DNA from: Scolanthus callimorphus
Taxonomy: Eukaryota; Cnidaria; Anthozoa; Actiniaria; Edwardsiidae
Assembly (NCBI GenBank): GCA_033964015.1
Contig: CM066922.1
Location: 24,414,507-24,478,506 of the forward strand
Direction: 5' to 3'
DNA: 64,000 nt
Numbering within the stretch: position 1 is the stretch's first letter; every line of letters starts with the position of its first letter. The notes under the pieces were generated by a model. The model was not told where the DNA came from. It made no database searches and saw only the letters and a list, made by a program, of their open reading frames with translations. This document shows positions 22,361 through 35,300 of the stretch, piece after piece. The translations under genes were made by a program, and so were the position numbers.

Positions 22361-22663
22361 TGTTAGGCCTTACCGTGGTTGAGAATCCTGTCTGTATTAA
22401 TCCACAAATCCAGTGCACAAATCCACAATATTCTGTACCATGATAACGTTCAATCTATATCTCCGCCGTGCATAATTATCGTCTCTCTTTCTCTCTCTCT
22501 CCAGTCTTCACTTTGCATGCTTAATTGTTTTTCTTTTAAAATAGCTTCAAACATTCCATCATTACGTTACGCTTTAATTCCATTGCATTGCGCTTTAAAA
22601 ACACAGGCATCCCGCATATGCCAAATAATATACCACAGGCATCCCGTGGCCTCTCGCATAACA
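22361..22663 (-). repeat. 5' LTR (right in window)
   Basis: 303 bp, the same ends as the partner LTR, followed by the target copy ATAA at 22664-22667. Confidence 0.95.
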
Positions 22664-25499
22664 ATAATCATAACTTTCCCACAGTCACCATGGCCCGTAA
22701 TTAATGTGTACTTGCTGAAGTAGCGTTAATCATGATTTTTTTCAAGTTTGATTGCCGTTCATATACATGCTGAGGAGATATTCGTAATTTTCCCACGCTC
22801 ACGTGATCAATGACGTCATTGTCCTTAATTAGTGAGTACTTGTTGGACCTAGTGTTAAACATGCTTAGCTCCAAGTTTGATTGCCGTTCATATAAATGCT
22901 GAAGAGAATCCGTAATTGCCCCACGGTCACGTGGTCAATGACGCTACTGCCGTTACTGCCTGTGACGTCACTGCCTGTGCATTAAAATGTGTACATAAAA
23001 TCACTCACATCTGCAAGCTTGCAAACCTGCAGCCTGCAACCTGCAACCTGGAAACCTGCAACCTGCAACTTCAATGGCTTGTCGCTGTATACGTAAGGGG
23101 CGGACCATTAGAAATTGGGGAGAGGGGGGGTGGCAATTTTTTGGATATGAATTTTTTTTTCGGGGATCAGGTGGTGCAAGAATTTTTTTTCGGACGCGAA
23201 GGCCATGTACGATTTTGTTTTTTCGCACACACACACACAAAATATATTGTAATACACGTTATACGTACATACCGAAACTTGTCAGACTGAGAAGTATAGA
23301 CAGTGGGAAAGGATAAACCCACGAGGGGTAGAGGGTAGGCCTGCGCATCGAGCAAGACCTGTTCCCGCGGTGATCCGTTTCCACGAGCCGTCCAAATCCT
23401 ATTACTATATGAGCGCTGGCAACTGAATAGGGAGACGTCACTTGGAAGCCGAAATACCCCCCTTTCTCGCTGTTCTACCCAAACACGCCCTTTTCAGTTG
23501 CACGCGCTCATCTCATCAATGCAATGACCTCTACGCTCCTTTGGCAAAGCCGTTTTGCTTTCAAATGGCCATCAAACCCTTAATGACGCCCATGTGTCGT
23601 CATTCAGTGGAGTGGCGCAAACGGAGAAGAGTCGTATTTCTAGCCCTTATTTCCTCTTATTATTCTAGTCAATTTCAGGGTACGAAGTCGCTAGTTCGTT
23701 CGCCCAGCTCAGTATTTGCCAAGAGGCAGCTAGACGGCGTCTGATTGACAAGCCCGAGTCGATACCAAGCCTCTTATATCCAGAGTCACGAGATCGCTCG
23801 CGTAAGTAGCAGTCAGAAGAAAGCGGAGAACCGCGCAACATTCTCATCAATACAATGACCTCTACGCTCCTTTGACAAAGCCGTTTTGCTTTCAAATGGC
23901 CATCATACCCTTAATGACGCCCATGTGTCGTCATTTAATGGAGTGGCGCAAACGGAGAAGAGTCGTATTTCTAGCCCTTATTTCCCTCTTATTATTATTC
24001 TAGTCAATTTCAGGGTACGAAGTCGCTAGTTCGTTCGCCCAGCTCAGTATTTGGCAAGAGGCAGCTAGACGGCGTCTGATTGACAAGCCCGAGTCGATAC
24101 CAAGCCTCTTATATCCAGAGTCACGAGATCGCTCGCGTAAGTAGCAGTCAGAGGAAAGCGGAGAACCGCGCAACATAAGCGCTGGCAACTGAAAAGGGAG
24201 ACGTCTGCTCCCGAGGGGGGGGGGGGGATCCCATATTTTTTGGTCGGGGATGATCGTCGTATCTTTTAGGGGTTAAAATCACGGGGGTTTTGTCTCTTGT
24301 AGGGGTGATCATTAAATTTTAGAGAGATTGGTATCTTTAAGGGCCGAAAATTGTTTTGTCTCATGGTGGTGCTTCGAAAAACCGGGTAAAAAGTACAATC
24401 TAAGATATACAAATGTGAAAACAAAAAGTACGAATACTGACCGCTTTGGCAACGTGGCTACCAACAAATTCGCTCGCTCTTTAAATTTAATGTAATTTGG
24501 ACCTTTACCTCATTCGGTGTTATACGTGCACTGCAAGAGTCGTTCATTCATTCATTCATTCATTTCATTCATAATGATGTCTAGTGCCGAATTTGGTGGA
24601 ATTTTGGTAAGTGTCAAATCGTGTCAAATTAGGTACTAGTGGCACTTTAAGCGGCAATCCATGAAAGGAAAAATGTTATAAACCATCGCAAACGAAAAAA
24701 GCAACATGGTGCATGTTTTACTAGCTAGTCCTTTCGTCCACTTCTACATTGAATGTCAGTTGTCTGTTGCGGTGTGGTCATTCAGTTTACATCGTTGCCA
24801 TCTTTGTACAGAAACAAACAAAATGATGCAAGAAATTACATATGACTTCATATTAAAGCGCTGCGCACAGATGACGTCGCCTTCATTAAAAACACAGACA
24901 AGGAAATATACGTTTCTACCATTTTCTCAGTTTCCTCTCTAAAGAACGATACAAAATCCAGTTGGTAAACTGGTACTTCCACTCATTATAGCAAAGCTTG
25001 TATGTAATCCTACCCTGGCTGGTATTACGAGCGCGATCCTTCTGAATAGGATTTCAGAGGGATTTGTTTGTCTGATCGTGATCTTATTTTAGAATCTGTG
25101 GGCAAGGCTATTATCTAACCACAAAACTCATCGACTTATGACTTTACAACCGCATATAGCTTTGCGGTTATTTATCAACACCCTCTCAAAATGGGCCCGC
25201 ATGTTTGTCTAATAACTTTTATCCAGAGATTCTAAAATTGAGTTCGTTCAGATGCTGCACTAAGCGTACCTAGACAACTTTGCAAACCAGCTATATCTCG
25301 CTTTTGAAAAACGTATCTGGCTAAATAATACTAACATTCGTTTCCCATTCGTTTGCTAGTCGTCTTTTCAACTTATGTGTTCGACTTCTACGCTCTACAA
25401 GTAACTGAGTAATGATGAGGAAAAAAAAAACTTACCAAACGCATGCGTCAGTTGCTGTTACTGGAGCCTTCCCTGCGAGGTGACGAGCTGGGGAGCTCT

Positions 25500-25769
25500 G
25501 GGTCGAGCACAGGGAATTTCTGCAACCCAGGAGCAGGAAAAGCTGAAATTCCCAAGGCACACACGCATGGGAAGTGTTCGGAATTCTCATGGATAGCCAT
25601 GGGAAATCCGAACACGTCCATTATTCTACCATGTGGGTCGAGCACAGGGAATTTCTGCAACCCAGGAGCAGGAAAAGCTGAAATTCCCAAGGCACACACG
25701 CAAGGGAAGTGTTCGGAATTCTCATGGATAGCCGTGGGAAATCCGAACACGTCAATTATTCTACCATGC
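25500..25769. repeat. 135-bp minisatellite, two copies (unit 3)
   Basis: Copies start at 25500 and 25635. See the four-copy array at 2941-3480. Confidence 0.9.
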
Positions 25770-26139
25770 GAAACTCAGCTTTTCCCATGGATGGGTTTCT
25801 GTAGAAATTCCCTGTGAGATTAGCTTAGCTTCCGACTACGTTTTTTTAAAGCTGTAAACAACAGAACTCGAAAGAGGTCATAGGCAAGCAAGACAAGAAA
25901 TAAAGTGTTGATGTTTCATAGTTATTGATTTATTATTAAGTACTGTATCATATTATACCGTTTCACAATATTTTAAATATCTCAAGTGTTTTCTATGCAG
26001 TATGGTAATCGTACTTCAGGGTCTCTCATATTGAGTAGTGCACTTGTGCGTGGCTAAATTGAGACTTGTATTCTATGTCGGAAACGCTAGCCTGCGAAGC
26101 CGACAGCACATACAGCTCGCCAAAAGCATGGCATGTTGT

Positions 26140-26332
26140 AAAACCTGGACTGGACTGAGAAAACCTGGACTGGGAAAACCAGGACTGGGAAAATCTGGAC
26201 TGAGAAAATCTGGAATGAGAAAACCTGGACTGGGAAAACCTGTACTAGGAAAACCTGACTGGGAAAACCTGGACTGGGAAAACCTGGACTGGGAAAACCT
26301 GGATGGGGAAAACCTGGAAAGAGAAAACCTGG
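26140..26332. repeat. 15-bp minisatellite (unit 3)
   Basis: The AAAACCTGGACTGGG array corresponding to 3857-4050. Confidence 0.9.
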
Positions 26333-27067
26333 TCTCTGAACGCCGGCTAACTTTTATGGGTTGTCACGTGGTATTGACATCACAAGTAAATCGCAGTCTA
26401 TTAAGAGAAACGTGGATACGTGAGCAGTATCAGCTATGTGCGGTTTTCACGGCGTTGGTTTTCACGTTGGAGACTAGCGAGCCACTGTTCGTATGACAAA
26501 TTGCAATGAAAATTAATTGATATACAGCTAGAGAAAATGTTAGTAGCTTGTCTCCAAAAATTTATAGTCCTTATTGATAAACCAAAGTGTTCAGAGTATT
26601 GTGCATAATCAGGACGCTGGAGCCGACGGACTATGTGCCGAGCCGCGATTCCTTCGACGCTGAAACCAATTTTCTTCCTTGAACTAAACCTCGTGCGAAA
26701 CATCGTCTATTGAGCAGAGAATAAACACGTGTGGCAGCCATGTTGGTTTAGTGAGCTGTTTATTTTCAATACTCGGGTTTTCAAGTTAGTTAAGATATAA
26801 TCGACCGGAAGGCAACATTCATTCACTCCCGCTCACTATCTCATTTACGGCACAATTTTCACTTTCACTTGCTACTTGCCGACATACGAGCCCTTCCTTT
26901 CGTTCTCCTCCTTTCCACCCTCTCCTGACAAAAAGGAACTGGCAAAGTTTTTGCCACCACTTCAGAAAAGACCAATAGCTTTGCTCTCCCACGCTTAGAA
27001 ATGACTAAATACGCTGTTCTAGGTATTTTATCGACGGGGGCTCGTAGTATTCCTGTCAGATATTCTG

Positions 27068-28405
27068 TTATTGTCTCAGTCGTTTCATTACTTTGTTTAC
27101 TTTGTGTTCTAATACATCCTTGAAGCGTTCCATGCGGTGATCAGCGATAAGTGTATCCCTCACATCCTCCATGTTCCATGCTTGCCTATAATGATACAAG
27201 GTAACTCTTTTGTTAATCCGATTTTGAGGCTTTGGTTTGTACCAAGTCTGCCAAGCATCAGTTGTTAGTCCAATGCTGTGAATGTTCATGATGTAAATTT
27301 TATTTGGATTAACGATGCACTTGGTTCTGTCAAGAAAAGCCTGCATCAATGTTCTCTGAAAATGCCTCTGAGTCAGCAGCATCGAGGATTCGCCGTGTGG
27401 GTCCACATATTGTTTGGGAAACAGCACCATTCGAAAGCAAAATCCACTTCCTTTTGCCACCTCCATCATATCCATAAAGTCAACATCATCATTAGGGAGT
27501 ATAAACTCATCAACGTCAATAAAGCCAACAAGTTTTGAGCTTTTTCGACTACGATAAAGACAATCATGAATAGAGAGCACTTGTCCGTAGTAATGAAGAC
27601 TAGCGCCATCTTTTAAATAAGGAGGCAACTTCCATGGCAAAACTGTCACCATCCCTTCGCTCACATAGTATTTGAGAACCTGCCGGACCTTGGGACTGGC
27701 TTCTAAGTCATAAAATATGAAATGATTTGCCCCTAGAAGCTGATGGAATTCTATAAACTCAACAATGTTACGCGATGATGACGTAGCTCCGCTATTAAAA
27801 AGTGGAGGCACACAAATACTCAAATTCCGTAAGTGTTTGCTAATTTCGGTATCCATTACTTTCACGAGAACACCAATTGAGTTCGACCACCTGCAGGTTT
27901 CTGTAGAAATGTGGATGAATCCAGGGTTTACACCAATTCCTTTTGGAGCGCCACACGAGATTATGAATGCACCATAACGTCTTTTATTATTGTCTTTTGG
28001 CAAATATGATTGTGCCAACTCCACGGTTGCTGTCGTTTTGCAGAGTACAGTCACAGGATTCCTCAGCTCGGTTATCATCATCATCCGAAAGAAGGGCTTC
28101 TCTTGCTTTGCATTATCGTAGAATACAGAATACACGAATGTGCCAGGACAAATCTCAATAAACTTGATAACTCCCGAGCTATACCTGCGTTTCAGATGTT
28201 CCGGTGAGGTCTCCAGTTTATGCGTAACAGTGATAACATTACTTCTATTCATTTCAAAAGGCCATAACTTCGCCTGTTGAATGTAAAGCGGCGATGCCAT
28301 AAAGTACTGGACACAGCTTCCTGTCACGAGAAGTACAAGCCAGATGAGAAAAATGATTCTCTTCCTTGAACTGAATAAATATTTCATACTACTTTCCCAG
28401 TCCAT
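27068..28405 (-). CDS. GT92-family glycosyltransferase, copy 3 (intact)
   Basis: 445 residues in one exon. GT92 enzymes are Golgi-resident and known members add galactose (in worms, to core fucose on N-glycans); the acceptor here cannot be told. Visible features are a basic tail RKR at 14-16, one membrane helix about 17-36 (type II anchor), a stem to about 190, and the GT92 domain about 195-435. The domain holds FYDLEAS (231-237), HYYGQVLSIHDCLYR (271-285), the metal-binding GFIDVDEFILP (294-304) and LYHYRQAW (403-410). The start could also be Met7, where copies 1 and 2 begin. It is the only one of the three copies with no frameshift or premature stop. No introns are seen. Confidence 0.93.
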   Translation of the reverse strand: MDWESSMKYLFSSRKRIIFLIWLVLLVTGSCVQYFMASPLYIQQAKLWPFEMNRSNVITVTHKLETSPEHLKRRYSSGVIKFIEICPGTFVYSVFYDNAKQEKPFFRMMMITELRNPVTVLCKTTATVELAQSYLPKDNNKRRYGAFIISCGAPKGIGVNPGFIHISTETCRWSNSIGVLVKVMDTEISKHLRNLSICVPPLFNSGATSSSRNIVEFIEFHQLLGANHFIFYDLEASPKVRQVLKYYVSEGMVTVLPWKLPPYLKDGASLHYYGQVLSIHDCLYRSRKSSKLVGFIDVDEFILPNDDVDFMDMMEVAKGSGFCFRMVLFPKQYVDPHGESSMLLTQRHFQRTLMQAFLDRTKCIVNPNKIYIMNIHSIGLTTDAWQTWYKPKPQNRINKRVTLYHYRQAWNMEDVRDTLIADHRMERFKDVLEHKVNKVMKRLRQ

Positions 28406-29544
28406 ATTGCTGTTGATTATTATGCGAAACTCACTGAATACTTTTTCACCTTTAGTCTTTAGTCGATCTAAAAAATCAAAAAGGCCGAACCTGGAAGTAA
28501 TTGCAACAGGAGATGTTTTCTCAGAAAACTAATCCGTAAACCATTTGCATCGACGTCCTAAAAGTCCAAAGAAATTGCGCTGGGAGAACAGGCTTAAAAT
28601 TGGATTTTTTAATTAATTTATGCTCAGACGTCAATACAATTGTTTTCACCTAGTTTAACAATATAAAATTGTCATTTGGATGGATGCCAAACCTACGATA
28701 TTTGACGTAATATCACAGGTTACTGATTTGAGCGAAGAATTAACGGTAAAAATACTGAGAAAAGTATACGATGGAAATTTCAAATCACAAATCAAGAATT
28801 GTTCTAAAATAATATATACTCTCTTGTACTTATCTTGATATCTACGAGAATTTGGGGGATTTCAGCCATTTTTTACTGTTCTCTCGCTCCCCATTCAATA
28901 TAATTCAACCAGGAAGGAAACAAAATTTTGCACAAGCGCCGGAGTTTTTCTTCGATGTCAAAATTCACACACGAAATTAAGCCTCGAATCATTTTACCTG
29001 GACCTCTTATAGATAGATTGAACTACTAACCTGCCAAATGTTTCGGTGAAAGATCCAATCCCGCTTGGGATATAAGTAATTATTTTCGTAGGTCAAAAAG
29101 TACTCCCATGAAGGTTCGTGTCTACACACGGTGGTGCTTCTATCGCTATCGCCCCCGCACCTCTTCGAATCTTGTCGAATCTTGGCATGAAACAGATGAA
29201 ATGTTGGAACGTTGTTATAAATCGATTTGCATAGCACATGAAAATTTTCTGTACGAGCATGGTACTAAAAGAGAAGTAAAGTTGTTGTGTTTCAGAGGGT
29301 TTTGAAATTTACTGGAATTGATCTTGGGCGAAGCAACTATACTATAAAAAGGTCCTTCGAGCAGGATAAAGAACGGGAATTACAGAGTTTAAGTCATGAT
29401 GGTTATCTGGAATTTCTATGGAGTCGTTGAGACTTGGAGGTGGTGAAACCGTGAGAAACAACAAGGGGTTTACACTTATGCCTTGGATGATACCGGACTT
29501 GTCTGGGGAGATTGAATCAATATTTTGAATACTCTTTATACTTA

Positions 29545-31460
29545 TTTACATACTGGAGTGCAATTACGGAGGTCGGAGCAACAGAAAAAGGGGACTTCAT
29601 CAAAGCTGTTATAAAATTGGAGGAGTTGATAATCGAGAATCAACAACCGGTTAAAGATCGCCTTGAGAACACACTGGAATTGGAGTCAAGAAGATGAAAT
29701 CTCCCATCGATGATAGTGTTAAAGTGCCCAAAATAGACATAAATTAGGGAATATATGTACTCCGACTGCTATGGATGTCAACAGTTCAACTCCTGTACTC
29801 TTACGGAGACAGGCATATAATCCTTTAACCCCTCACCAGAACAATCCATGAATGTCAATGACCAAAAGATCATATGTTCTGAAAAGGGTTAGCAATGCGC
29901 TTATATGTCAATGCAAGCCTTGGTTCATCTAGTTCGGAAGGGGAATGGGGGAACATCGACATAGTAGCATACTCTATACCATTCATTTGCGCACCAATTT
30001 CCAACCAATGTGTTTTGAATGCTCAACGGAGATTTCCACATCTGCCAGGACTTGAGTTGACAGAGAACATTGAGATGATAGTCAGGATGCAGCGATTGAT
30101 ATTTTGATTGGCTCTGATCATTATTGGGAAATTGTCACCAGAGCGGTACAGCAGGGGAAAACGGGCCCAATGTCATCCATGCTGAGCTGGGTTTGGTACT
30201 TTCAGGCCCCATAGAGGAGGAACGTGGTCAAGAAATTGTTATCATGTCTCAGATACATGCACTGAAGTCTTCAACAACGCTTGTATCCCCTTGAATATTG
30301 ACACTGACTTTGAACTGGGTATGTTTTGGGAATTAGAGGTATTACCAACCCTTAGAGTACTGTATTGGAAGAGCTGAAAGATGTCATCTCTTTTATTATT
30401 GGTGGGCGATATGAAGTGTCCCTACCCTCAGAAGGAACCCAGACAAATGTTACCTGATAATTATGAGACCAGCTGCAGACGACTTGAGAGTTTACTTTAA
30501 ACGCCTGCGACAAGAACCAGACATTATGCGAGAGCATGATGCAGTTATCCAAGCCCAACTGACAAGGGGTGTGGTTGAGGAAGACTTAGCCCCAACTAGT
30601 GTAGAAGAGGTGGGTAAGGTACAATATCTGCCCCACCATCCTATAATCAGACGCGATCGTGAAACAAGTAAATTAAGGGTTGTGTACTACGCGCCATGCA
30701 AGGGAACTGGGTATTCGCTTAAAGTGTACGTACAGGTCCTGCTATGAATCAGCACATTTTTGACATTATCACGATTTAGAATGCACGAAGTTGCAGTGGC
30801 CGGAGACATTGCAAGAGCATTTTTGCAAGTCATGGAAGACCAGGAGAGCTATGCCAAGAGCACACTAGGGGAACCCAGAGGGATTGAAGGAGATTTTTTG
30901 TCGTGTGACCTCCATGGGCTGTGTGATGCGTTAACTAAGGCTTATGCAGCAGTGGTTTAGCTTCAAGTTTGGCTTTACATTGGAACACAGTGACAATGGA
31001 GACATTGTTATTGATATGAATAAAGCTGAACAGTACTGGGTTAAGGACGTCCAGAGTATGACGATCAAGAGTACTAAATTGGTAGAAAGAATTTGGACTT
31101 TTCAAGGATGATCAAGGAGTAATCAGGTGCGGAGGGAGGTTAACTGATGCAGATATCCCATACACTACTAAGCACCCTATTATATTAGATGCAAATCATT
31201 TTTTCACTCAGCTTCTTATCGAGGACTGTCACGAAAGAGTGATGCATAATGGAGTCAAAAGGATACCTTAACAGAACTAAGAGGGATTTTCTGGGTAGTC
31301 AAGAGAAGAGATACAGTTAGGAACTCATCCGCAACTGCGCATTTGCGGGAGATTTGAGGGCAAGCCTTATCAAGGACCAAACCCACCACCGTTACCGGCC
31401 TTTCGAGTGAAGGAAGGAACACCGTTCACAGCCCAGAGAGACCTCTCCCCCTGAGCGTTG
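29545..31460 (+). pseudogene. Decayed BEL/Pao LTR retrotransposon
   Basis: Plus-strand fragments in BEL/Pao order, separated by stops and shifts. At about 29940-30230 there is a retroviral-like peptidase region (ICAPISNQCV, then a GSDHYW-type motif). At about 30465-30960 the reverse transcriptase start reads YLPHHPIIRRDRETSKLRVV and RFRMHEVAVAGDIARAFLQV. At about 31080-31340 there is an integrase zinc region with H..H and GIFWVVKRRDTVR. No LTRs could be identified. A KVPKIDI-like gag remnant near 29720 coincides with the anchor sequence that starts each tandem unit. Confidence 0.8.
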
Positions 31461-31545
31461 CGTGACCGACAAGAATAATTTTTCATTTTATTTATGTCAT
31501 TCTAGTTGTAAAGCGCTTAGAACGGTCGTATAAGCGCTATATAAA

Positions 31546-31628
31546 TGTATATTATTGTTATTGTTATTGTTATTGTTACTGTTACTGTTACTGTTACTGT
31601 TACTGTTACTGTTACTGTTATTGTTATT
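31546..31628. repeat. ATTGTT/ACTGTT microsatellite
   Basis: Hexamer-type repeat TTATTG changing to TTACTG and back. It continues after the inserted element (31921-31952), so the element landed inside it. Confidence 0.95.
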
Positions 31629-31651
31629 GGGCAACTCCAGAAAATAAAGGT

Positions 31652-31683
<32 letters not shown>

Positions 31684-31801
31684 TACGGGCGGCATTTGGA
31701 AATTCCGATGGGATGGGGGGGTTTAAGAGCTCGGAATTCTGATTGCAAGGGGGGATTTTCGTAGCTGGATTTCTTTAACCTGCCCGGAATTCTATATGCA
31801 T

Positions 31802-31832
<31 letters not shown>

Positions 31833-31920
31833 TTAAACCATTTTGGAAATTCTGGATGCGTGGGGGGTCAAAAACTAGTGCCGCCCGTGGGGAGGGTACC
31901 TTTATTTTCTCGAACTGCCC
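31629..31920. mobile_element. 292-bp TIR element with internal poly-C and poly-G
   Basis: The ends are GGGCAACTCCAGAAAATAAA and its near complement ending CGAACTGCCC (about 27 bp, three mismatches). A 31-base C run (31653-31683) lies just inside the left TIR and a 29-base G run (31802-31830) lies further in. Microsatellite flanks on both sides show a clean insertion. Confidence 0.85.
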
Positions 31921-31952
31921 ATTGTTATTGTTATTGTTATTATTATTATTAA

Positions 31953-32369
31953 GAACGGGCTGCGAGGTAGACTACCTCCCCTGGATTTCCATGAGTCCTT
32001 AACCCCTCAACCTTGGAATTTCAAGGGCTCAGAGATACACTCCTACCTGGGATGTTCTGGGGTCCTCGACCCTCCCCCCGTACGTCATCTCTATGTAGCT
32101 AAAACGGGACTAAATGAGTGTAATTTTGTTAAAAGAACTATCGAACCCTTACCCATTTGAGCTGATTTTAAACTAATTTTAAGTTGAAATTTTGTCGTTA
32201 ATTGTCAATAATGGCTAATGATCCATGTAAAATTCCATACTTCTTTATGGCTATTTCAGTACTTTTTCTTACAGTCAAGGAAATATATTTTTTTCATAAT
32301 CCAATCACCTTTCAGGCTTTCCAGGATTGTGTGAAACCTATTCAAATACTAAAGCCAAACAAGCAACGG
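31953..32369. other. Intergenic, nothing recognised
   Basis: AT-rich sequence between the BEL/Pao remnant with its TIR element and the 3' end of WARS2. The ORF at 32202-32387 overlaps the antisense of the WARS2 end and looks spurious. Confidence 0.6.
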
Positions 32370-35300
32370 CTATCTCAATCCTACTAGCTTCTTGACTCTT
32401 GCCATAGTTTCACACGCTAGTTCATGAGCTTATCAGCACCACTCCTCAGAACTCCATCAACACATCCCTGGTCCTCATCCAAACGTAGTATCTCCAATCT
32501 TATTGGCTGCAGTGTTTGTATAACCAGCTCAGTCAAGTCTTCTTTAAATAATAATTTACAGTGTTCCAGACCAGCATATTTCGACAAAATATCTTCCTGA
32601 GTCTTGCCACTCAGATCCACATAAATGTCAATCAAGTTGCTCAGTCCTGGTCGATTACTAGGGTCGTAGCCAATGTGCGGTTTGGAGTCCGTCACTGACT
32701 TCTTTATTTTTGTTCGTATTTCTTCGGGTGTGTCCTTAAGTTCTATTCTTGATAATTTATTGGGGTCCGATTTGCTCATCTTTTTGGATGGATCTCGTAA
32801 GCTCATTACACGTTTAACAGTTGCTGCATAAGAGATAAAAATATATATATTATCTATGTATTTATCAGCGGTCCGCAATCCATCAAATCGCACGCTCTGA
32901 TTGGCTACCAAGTTGGTGCTAAAGTTTTATGATGTTTCAGTGTAAGCCAAGAAAGATCTATACTGTATTACAAAAGAATATTTATATTAAAATACTGACC
33001 GAGGTCACGGTATATCGCGATCAGTACCTCCTAGCCGGTGAATATGTATCAATTCTTGCTTTCAGATTGCAATGAGAACAATAACCTAGTCTGTAAAAAA
33101 TGCAGAAGAACGCAGCTGCAAATCTAAGGGATATTGTGCAGGAGAAACAGAGTAAATGTATGGGACTGAACAAGCATTTCAACGAAAGAGATGGCATCTT
33201 TACAAATGGTCGTTCAGAAATAGACTGTGCTCTCAGCTAGAGTAGGGTTCTTGTTTTAAGCAGTACGATGATCAATTTTAGAGAAAAATGGGGGTCACCA
33301 TCTTTGTTTTTCTGTAATATCACTAAAAACCAGAAATACATGTACATCCTCCGTATGTTTGTTTGTTTGACTGATCTTATTTTGCTTCTTTTCAGCGGTT
33401 ATTTCGCACAAAATGCACGTGCATATAAGAGGGACGCACAGTGCAATTCAAGGGGATTAAACGAAGACAAGGGCTTCCTCAGAAACAAGTATTTTTGGCA
33501 ATCCAATCCAAACAATTTTAGATGAAAAAACCCTGTGCCTCCACTGCACAGCCTTGCCTGACCATTCACTATTTGAGAATGATTCGTTGAAGGAGACGAA
33601 TCATTCTAGCGGTTAAAATTTTGAAAAGTGTTTTTATACATTACCCAATATAGGTTTGGGAGGGGTGAAAAACTGTCCATATGAAGCGTTGAATAGCTTG
33701 CTAAATCCCTTGCCAGCTCCAAATGTTGTAGCTGATCTTCACCAATAGGAATATGAGAAGCTCTAAAATAATGCACAGCATACTATATTTGAGTTTAAAT
33801 CTCTCTAAGAAGTTTGTGAACATAGCATATTTATTAGGATTTTTGGTGCGCACCACTTTTCATCAAGCATTAGTCTGTGTCAGACTAACATTGGAAAGAG
33901 AGAATTGTTTTTCTCCCACCAAATTTCCAATTGTGCAATTCCAGAAATTTCAACTTGGAAAGGGATTGAGATATGAGCCAACATTTCTGAAATTCCATAG
34001 AAAATACAGTCTTAATTTTGAGCCCTCTTTAGTGGAAACTTGTAGAGACAAACCTGTACAGAAGTATATCTGCTGCCATAAGAACAGGATACGAATACAA
34101 GCCCAAGTGCATATTGTCTCTTGAAGCACCATGTTTACTCTAAAAAAAAAAAATTAAGAGAAGTGGCAAGCTTGTAAGAAATGTTTAGGCATTAGCTCAA
34201 AGAAAAGACAACCATGTAAATAAAAGCTTAATTCCATACTTTCCACTGATGCATTCTGTTTAGATTGCCAACAGGAGTTAGGCAGCTTAGAATCCAGGTC
34301 ATTTCAGCATGGCAGGCAACCTGCAGGGAACACAATAATATGGCCATGCCACTGTAAACCTTGTTTGGATACATTCTTCATCCACATAAATTAATCACTT
34401 GCTAGGAAATGGGAACTTAATCTGCACAACCAAAAGTGAAAGAGCTGGGCAACTCAGGAAGTACGTACTTAAATTGTTTCATTGACCAAAGTAGACTTCT
34501 TTATTGATTATAGTTCTTACTCGAACATTGTTTGATCCTTGCATGACTACTGCATTTCTGGTATAGCGTATTAGAAAGCTGAAGGTAGATTGATTGACTG
34601 ATTATTATTATGTTATTTATATGTGATTTTATATTGTTTTCTAATAATATGTTTGTAGACTGTCCTGTAAATAAATCCAAGCCATATTTTACTTGCTATG
34701 TGGCCAACAAAGTGAAATTGGTAAAATAACAAATGCAGGGGCATAGCCAGGATTTGAGGGGGGTCACATCTGTACAAATGTATGGTGCCCCTTTCCAGCT
34801 TTTCATTATTTTCCGTTAATGTTTCCTTATTTTTCTTCTAAAAAGGGGGGTCACAGGCGCACCAGCATCACCCCCTAGCTATGTCCCTAAAATGGACGAG
34901 GTCATGTGAAGAATTGCTTTCTAATTGACCAAAAACATTCCTGGAAATTCCAGGAATTAGAATCAGGCTAGAGTAGAGCACACCATTCCCAGGACCATTT
35001 TCCTGGAAATTTTGGACAACCTCCTGAGTGATCCCAAAAGGTGGGAATTTTGGAAATTCCTGGAACTGGTGTGTTCCATTTGACCATTTGAGATTCTCAA
35101 TTGATATTCTCAGTCGGAAAGCCCCTGGCCAGCATAAATTAGGTCAGGATACTCTGTTCTGTAAAAGATATTGTGTTTATAAATAAAGTGTTGTTGTAAT
35201 TACCACCGAAAATAGCTCAATATGGCTATTGAAATAAAGCATGTGATCTTGTCATTCTCAATCTTCCATTCCATTGAACGAGAGAAATTCCTGGAAATTC

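Larger units (their letters stand above)
15472..22663 (-). mobile_element. Ty3/gypsy LTR retrotransposon (full length, coding capacity broken)
   Basis: A 7192-bp element in minus orientation, inserted in the 127-bp minisatellite of unit 3. It has LTRs of 303 and 313 bp with TGTTA...TAACA ends and a 4-bp target duplication ATAA (15468-15471 and 22664-22667). It has a primer-binding-like site and a purine tract, and gag-protease-RT-RNase H-integrase order, which defines Ty3/gypsy (Metaviridae). The homologous site in unit 2 is empty, so insertion came after the duplication. The LTRs differ by five substitutions and one 10-base indel, so it is fairly recent. The frames are interrupted by three shifts and at least one in-frame stop (see parts). 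Confidence 0.95.
15337..29722. repeat. Tandem segmental duplication, unit 3 (split by an LTR element)
   Basis: Third unit, about 7.19 kb once the LTR element and its 4-base target copy are removed. From 22668 to about 27.4 kb it is nearly identical to unit 2, including the doubled 310-bp block, two 135-bp satellite copies (25500-25769) and the 15-bp array (26140-26332). From about 27.5 to 29.5 kb it differs from units 1 and 2 by many substitutions and small indels. Its right edge keeps about 175 bases (29545-29718) that are missing at the 1/2 and 2/3 junctions. 28406-29540 holds nothing I can identify beyond this duplicated non-coding DNA. Confidence 0.85.

Noticed and set aside
30463..30960. 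Independent host genes
   Set aside because: Both frames match BEL/Pao reverse transcriptase and sit in retroelement order.
33753..34132. ORFs 33753-34124 (+) and 33950-34132 (-)
   Set aside because: The plus ORF is antisense to WARS2; the minus ORF reads WARS2 exon 4 in the wrong frame.
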